NCBI GenBank assembly: GCA_910577495.1
Contig: CAJTML010000041.1
Coordinates: 1-16,361 of the forward strand
Reading direction: 5' to 3'
DNA: 16,361 nt
Source: an uncultured Eggerthellaceae bacterium
Lineage (GTDB): Bacteria; Actinomycetota; Coriobacteriia; Coriobacteriales; Eggerthellaceae
The notes under the pieces are model-generated. The model was not told the DNA's origin, did not search any database, and was given only the letters and a program-made list of their open reading frames with translations. Positions within the stretch are counted from its first letter, which is position 1; every line of letters starts with the position of its first letter. A program made the position numbers and the translations under genes. Of the stretch, positions 13,490 to 16,361 are shown in pieces.

Positions 13490-13984
13490 TTATTGTTCCA
13501 TCTTCTGCTTCGTGCGATTAATCAGGCCGCCTGCCTCAATAATCTCGCGAATGAACGGCGGAAATGGTTGCGCCTGGAAGGTCTGACCCGTGGTCTCATC
13601 GGTAATGACACCCGCGTCAGCATCCACACTTACCACATCCCCCGCAGAAATAGCGTCAACCGCTTCGGGGCACTCCATAATGGCCAGGCCAGTGTTGATG
13701 GAGTTACGGTAAAAAATACGGGCGAAGCTTTTGGCAATGACCACGTCCACGCCCGCAGCCTTGATGGCAATGGGCGCATGCTCGCGCGAAGAACCGCAGC
13801 CGAAGTTCTCATCAGCAACAATGATGTCACCGGGAGCAACTTTGTTGACGAACTCAACGTCTAAGTCCTCTAAGCAATGCTTTGCAAGCTCGGCCGGATC
13901 AGAAGTATTCAGATAGCGAGCCGGAATGATGACATCGGTGTCAATGTCGCGACCATATCTATGTGCCGTACCTTTAAATTGCAT
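13490..13984 (-). CDS. leuD: 3-isopropylmalate dehydratase small subunit
   Basis: Swivel-domain subunit that pairs with LeuC to isomerise 2- to 3-isopropylmalate. It has 164 residues, the short form typical of the LeuC/LeuD pair shared by archaea and many anaerobes. It starts MQFKGTAHRYG with GRDIDTDVIIPARYL, then the substrate-loop motif NFGCGSSREHAP and FARIFYRNSINTG, all conserved. The ATG at 13984 has AGGAG 7 nt upstream and sits 4 nt after the leuC stop. An upstream in-frame start at 14032 would overlap leuC and add non-family residues. Confidence 0.97.
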   Translation of the reverse strand: MQFKGTAHRYGRDIDTDVIIPARYLNTSDPAELAKHCLEDLDVEFVNKVAPGDIIVADENFGCGSSREHAPIAIKAAGVDVVIAKSFARIFYRNSINTGLAIMECPEAVDAISAGDVVSVDADAGVITDETTGQTFQAQPFPPFIREIIEAGGLINRTKQKMEQ

Positions 13985-13988
13985 GGTA

Positions 13989-15266
13989 TTACTCCTGTTC
14001 GTCCAAGTCTTGCGGCAAGCCAATGTGTCCAAGCACCGCTGATGCTGCAGCTACCGCAGGGGATGCCAGATAAACCTCACTGGTCGGATCCCCCATGCGC
14101 CCTACAAAGTTGCGGTTTGTGGTTGCAATAGCACGCTCACCTGCGGCCAAAATGCCCATGTAACCGCCCAAGCACGGGCCACACGTCGGCGTTGATACCG
14201 CGCAGTTTGCATCCATAAAGACATCCATGAGGCCTTCTTCGATGCACTGGCGATACACCTGCTGCGTTGCCGGAATGACGATGCAGCGCACGCGCGGATG
14301 CACTTTGTGACCGCGCAATACCTCAGCTGCTTGGCGCATGTCAGTGATGCGACCGTTGGTGCAGCTACCAATAACTGCCTGGTCAATCACGATATCACGC
14401 GCGTCTTCTGCCGGGCGCGTATTTGAAGGCAGATGCGGGAATGCCACCGTGGGCTTAATGTCTGCCGCATCAATCTCATAGACCTTGGCATAGACAGCAT
14501 CCGGATCAGAATGATACTCGGTGTACGGTTTCTCCACGCGACCATCCATATAAGCACGCGTTACGTCGTCCACCTCAATAAGACCCGCCTTGCCGCCTGC
14601 CTCAATTGCCATGTTTGAAATGGACATACGCTCGTCCATGTCCATGTTGCGAATAGCGCTGCCGGTGAACTCCATGGCCTGATAGAGCGCGCCATCAACA
14701 CCAATCATGCCAATGATGTGCAAGATGACGTCTTTACCAGTCACACCCGGGGCTAATTCGCCCTCAATCTTAAAGAGCAAGCTCTCAGGAACTTTAAACC
14801 ACGCTTTACCGGTGGCATATCCCACACCTGCGTCAGTTGAACCAACACCTGTGGCGAATGCTCCCAGCGCACCATAGGTGCAGGTGTGGCTGTCGGCGCC
14901 GATGATGAGGTCTCCGGCTCCCACAACGCCCTGCTCGGGCAAAAGCGCATGCTCAACGCCCATGCAGCCAACCTCGTAATAGTGCGTGATGCCCTGCTCA
15001 TGAGCAAAGTCACGAACGATCTTTGCCTGCTCAGCACTCTTGATGTCTTTATTTGGCACGTAGTGATCAGGAACAAGCGCAATCTTGGTGGGATCGAAAA
15101 CCTTCTCAACACCGATTTTGTTAAATTCGCGAATAGCAATAGGTGCCGTAACGTCGTTCGACAACACCAGATCAAGGTCACACTCAATCAGTTGACCTGG
15201 CTCCACTTCGTCTAACCCGGCATGGGCGGCCAAAATCTTTTCCGCCATCGTCATGGGACGTGCCAT
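13989..15266 (-). CDS. leuC: 3-isopropylmalate dehydratase large subunit
   Basis: Iron-sulfur hydrolyase of the aconitase family. The 425 residues are the short type. Probable [4Fe-4S] ligands are Cys302 (GSCTNGR) and Cys362/Cys365 (CGPC). GADSHTCTYGALGAFATGVGSTD (about 123-145) is the usual substrate-binding region. The ATG at 15266 has AAGGAG 5 nt upstream and gives the expected N-terminus MARPMTMAEKILAAHAG; longer in-frame versions run into the leader. It is the first gene of leuCDB, very close to leuD. Homoaconitase-like enzymes share this fold, but the adjacent leuB makes leucine synthesis the likely role. Confidence 0.97.
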   Translation of the reverse strand: MARPMTMAEKILAAHAGLDEVEPGQLIECDLDLVLSNDVTAPIAIREFNKIGVEKVFDPTKIALVPDHYVPNKDIKSAEQAKIVRDFAHEQGITHYYEVGCMGVEHALLPEQGVVGAGDLIIGADSHTCTYGALGAFATGVGSTDAGVGYATGKAWFKVPESLLFKIEGELAPGVTGKDVILHIIGMIGVDGALYQAMEFTGSAIRNMDMDERMSISNMAIEAGGKAGLIEVDDVTRAYMDGRVEKPYTEYHSDPDAVYAKVYEIDAADIKPTVAFPHLPSNTRPAEDARDIVIDQAVIGSCTNGRITDMRQAAEVLRGHKVHPRVRCIVIPATQQVYRQCIEEGLMDVFMDANCAVSTPTCGPCLGGYMGILAAGERAIATTNRNFVGRMGDPTSEVYLASPAVAAASAVLGHIGLPQDLDEQE

Positions 15267-15302
15267 AGATGCTCCTTCACAGTTGATACCTACCAGTATT
15301 GA

Positions 15303-15337
15303 TGTCTTCGACTCCCCCACAGATGGTGGCGAAGACA
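15303..15337 (-). promoter_or_regulatory. Hairpin in the leuC leader
   Basis: Perfect 8-bp arms TGTCTTCG / CGAAGACA enclose an inner CCAC / GTGG pair with a 5-nt loop. The structure lies between the candidate -10 and the leuC ribosome site, about 36 nt before the ATG. No T-run follows, so it is not a terminator. It may be a protein-binding or stability element. No Leu-rich leader peptide is present. Confidence 0.4.
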
Positions 15338-15354
15338 CGCACATAATCCGGTTA

Positions 15355-15360
15355 ATTGTA
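15355..15360 (-). promoter_or_regulatory. Candidate -10 element for leuCDB
   Basis: TACAAT on the minus strand (5/6 to consensus), about 90 nt before the leuC ATG. No convincing -35 is seen at the usual spacing, so an activator or a different promoter is possible. Confidence 0.35.
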
Positions 15361-15384
15361 CCACCCACCCGTGAGCACCTATAA

Positions 15385-15407
15385 GAAGAGCCCGTGTAAG
15401 GCTCTTC
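15385..15407 (-). terminator. Hairpin terminator after the Pro/Ala/Gln-rich protein gene
   Basis: Perfect 8-bp arms GAAGAGCC / GGCTCTTC with a 7-nt loop, 45 nt after the stop of the gene at 15453. The minus-strand sequence continues TTATA, a weak T-tract. Likely terminator separating that gene from leuCDB. Confidence 0.6.
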
Positions 15408-15452
15408 AACGTGACGCATTTTACAGATTTGAAACGTATAACGGTGTGCGAC

Positions 15453-15971
15453 CTACAGATACGCTCCCAGCGTGCCAAAAAGTGCCGCAGCGGTAATGCC
15501 ACCAATGGCCAGACCAGCAACCACACCCAGGGCAATCCAGATAGCAAAACCAATGACAGAGAATTTCACGGCATCGTTTTTGACAGCAGGGATCTTATCT
15601 GCGTTGCATACCCACGCAAGCACCACACCCGGGATGCCAAGCAACGCGCCAATCACTGCCCACGCAAACTTCATGCCACCTGTGAGCTGCTGCAACGGCG
15701 CCGGAACAAAGACCGGCTGAGGAGCGGGCTGCGGAGTGAAGGTGGCCTGAGGTGACGCAAATGGTGGGGGCACCGGGGCGCCTTGCGCGGTTGGGGGCGC
15801 GCCTGCCGGCTGCGGCGCAGCTTGGGGCGCAGCCTGCGGAGCTGGCTGTGCGGCAGCTTGCGCGGTCACCTGGGGCTCTGGTTGCGGTGCGGCCACAGCT
15901 TGGGGCGCAACCTGCGGTTCTACCTGTGCTGCGGGCTCGGGAGTTTGATTTTGCATATCTTGTTCGCTCAT
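15453..15971 (-). CDS. Pro/Ala/Gln-rich protein with two C-terminal membrane segments
   Basis: 172 residues of unknown function. The first ~90 residues are low-complexity Pro, Ala, Gln and Val with repeated PQ/APQ units and no signal peptide. Two hydrophobic segments follow (about KFAWAVIGALLGIPGVVLAW and FAIWIALGVVAGLAIGG), so the protein is probably anchored in the cytoplasmic membrane with the disordered N-terminus to one side. The ATG at 15971 (MSEQDMQNQ) has AGAGAGG 5 nt upstream; the in-frame start at 16007 lacks one. Similar Pro/Gln-rich-plus-two-helix proteins are common hypothetical proteins in actinobacteria. Confidence 0.8.
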   Translation of the reverse strand: MSEQDMQNQTPEPAAQVEPQVAPQAVAAPQPEPQVTAQAAAQPAPQAAPQAAPQPAGAPPTAQGAPVPPPFASPQATFTPQPAPQPVFVPAPLQQLTGGMKFAWAVIGALLGIPGVVLAWVCNADKIPAVKNDAVKFSVIGFAIWIALGVVAGLAIGGITAAALFGTLGAYL

Positions 15972-16024
15972 ACGAACCTCTCTTAGAACAAAGCGAGTTC
16001 CTACCACGGTTTAACGTAGTGCAC

Positions 16025-16030
16025 AGTATA
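16025..16030 (-). promoter_or_regulatory. Candidate -10 for the Pro/Ala/Gln-rich protein gene
   Basis: TATACT (5/6 to consensus) on the minus strand, 53 nt before the ATG. No clear -35. Confidence 0.3.
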
Positions 16031-16056
16031 GGCTCATTAAGCGCACAACATGCCAG

Positions 16057-16075
16057 CAGCAACGCCTCGTTGCTG
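16057..16075. repeat. Short perfect hairpin in the intergenic region
   Basis: Arms CAGCAACG / CGTTGCTG with a 3-nt loop, between the right-edge gene and the Pro/Ala/Gln-rich gene. No T-run in the minus direction, so it is at best a weak terminator for the right-edge gene. Confidence 0.45.
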
Positions 16076-16131
16076 ATTAAACATGGTTTCTTAAGGCAAT
16101 ATTTCGAAAAAGACGTTCGCTTACCGCGCGC

Positions 16132-16361
16132 TTAAGAAAGTGCTGAACAGAGCGCATCCAAGAGCGTGATGGCGAAATGCTGCGCCGAGCGACCTTCTCC
16201 CGCGCCTTCCCACACGCTTCCGGGAAGCTCAATGGCAATGCGCGCCGGTTTAAGTGCCTCGGCAGCATCCAGGGCAGACTCCAGGCGAAGCGCCAATGAA
16301 TCATCAGGATCAAAGGTAACACGCGGAACCTGGCCAGTCTGCTCCTCAGGCACGACGATAT
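16132..16361 (-). CDS. C-terminal end of an unrecognised gene, cut by the window edge
   Basis: The minus-strand frame is open from the window edge to TAA at 16132 and gives about 75 residues ending DALCSALS. A GTG at 16353 could be a start, but with no visible ribosome site the gene more likely begins beyond the window. The visible part is helix-forming, with RIAIELPGSVWEG and no membrane segment. I do not recognise the family. Confidence 0.6.
   Translation of the reverse strand, partial: IVVPEEQTGQVPRVTFDPDDSLALRLESALDAAEALKPARIAIELPGSVWEGAGEGRSAQHFAITLLDALCSALS

Noticed and set aside
15267..15419. Leader peptide or longer leuC N-terminus
   Set aside because: The in-frame upstream reading is not leucine-rich and not LeuC-like, and AAGGAG precedes the ATG at 15266.
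1..16361. CRISPR array, insertion sequence, tRNA or rRNA gene
   Set aside because: No regularly spaced repeats, transposase-like frames or cloverleaf/rRNA signatures were seen on either strand.

Overview
This window looks like a chromosomal segment from an anaerobic actinobacterium of the class Coriobacteriia, most likely Eggerthellales. The assignment is inferred from three things. A Tat-exported lipoprotein-type flavoprotein of the fumarate-reductase family lies beside a divergent LuxR regulator with twelve membrane segments, a pairing characteristic of Eggerthella, Slackia and related genera. The housekeeping proteins (AspRS, HisRS, LeuCDB) fit a Gram-positive or actinobacterial source. 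Base composition is moderate (roughly 50-55% GC by eye), which suits a mid-GC member such as a Cryptobacterium relative, but the genus cannot be fixed from the sequence alone. Every gene except the flavoprotein reads on the minus strand.

From low to high coordinates: (1) 1-1458 holds the 5' part of an AT-richer gene for a secreted, glycine-rich, repetitive surface protein. A run of nine G interrupts its reading frame just after the start codon; eight G would restore one open frame of about 485 codons to the window edge, including a good signal peptide. (2) 1459-1870 holds that gene's promoter, a doubtful 60-residue ORF, a second run of nine G and the aspS terminator. (3) aspS (1874-3652). (4) A respiratory accessory module: the membrane LuxR gene (3772-5223, minus), a 321-bp divergent regulatory region, and the flavoprotein gene (5545-7359, plus) with a bidirectional terminator. 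(5) hisS (7545-8846). (6) A 924-residue TPR protein (8923-11697) that appears translationally coupled to an 8-codon mini-ORF, and a small NifX/NifB-like iron-molybdenum-cofactor-binding-type protein (11779-12162). (7) A leuC-leuD-leuB operon (15266 down to 12301) with a structured leader. (8) A Pro/Ala/Gln-rich membrane protein (15453-15971). (9) The 3' end of an unrecognised gene at the right edge.

How the parts work together: hisS and aspS, adjacent in many Gram-positive genomes, are separated here by the LuxR-flavoprotein module, and aspS has its own TATAAT promoter. The flavoprotein is predicted to act outside the cytoplasmic membrane as a terminal reductase of unknown substrate. It has no haem motifs, and the usual fumarate-site His-His-Thr-Met-Gly-Gly stretch is altered. 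The neighbouring LuxR protein is its obvious candidate regulator. The leu genes encode the isomerisation and oxidation steps of leucine synthesis; leuA is not in the window.

The most notable signal is the G9 tract in the surface-protein gene. It has the arrangement expected of an on/off phase-variation switch, although a homopolymer sequencing error must be excluded. A second G9 tract lies about 360 bp away on the same strand. No RNA genes, insertion sequences or CRISPR arrays were seen.
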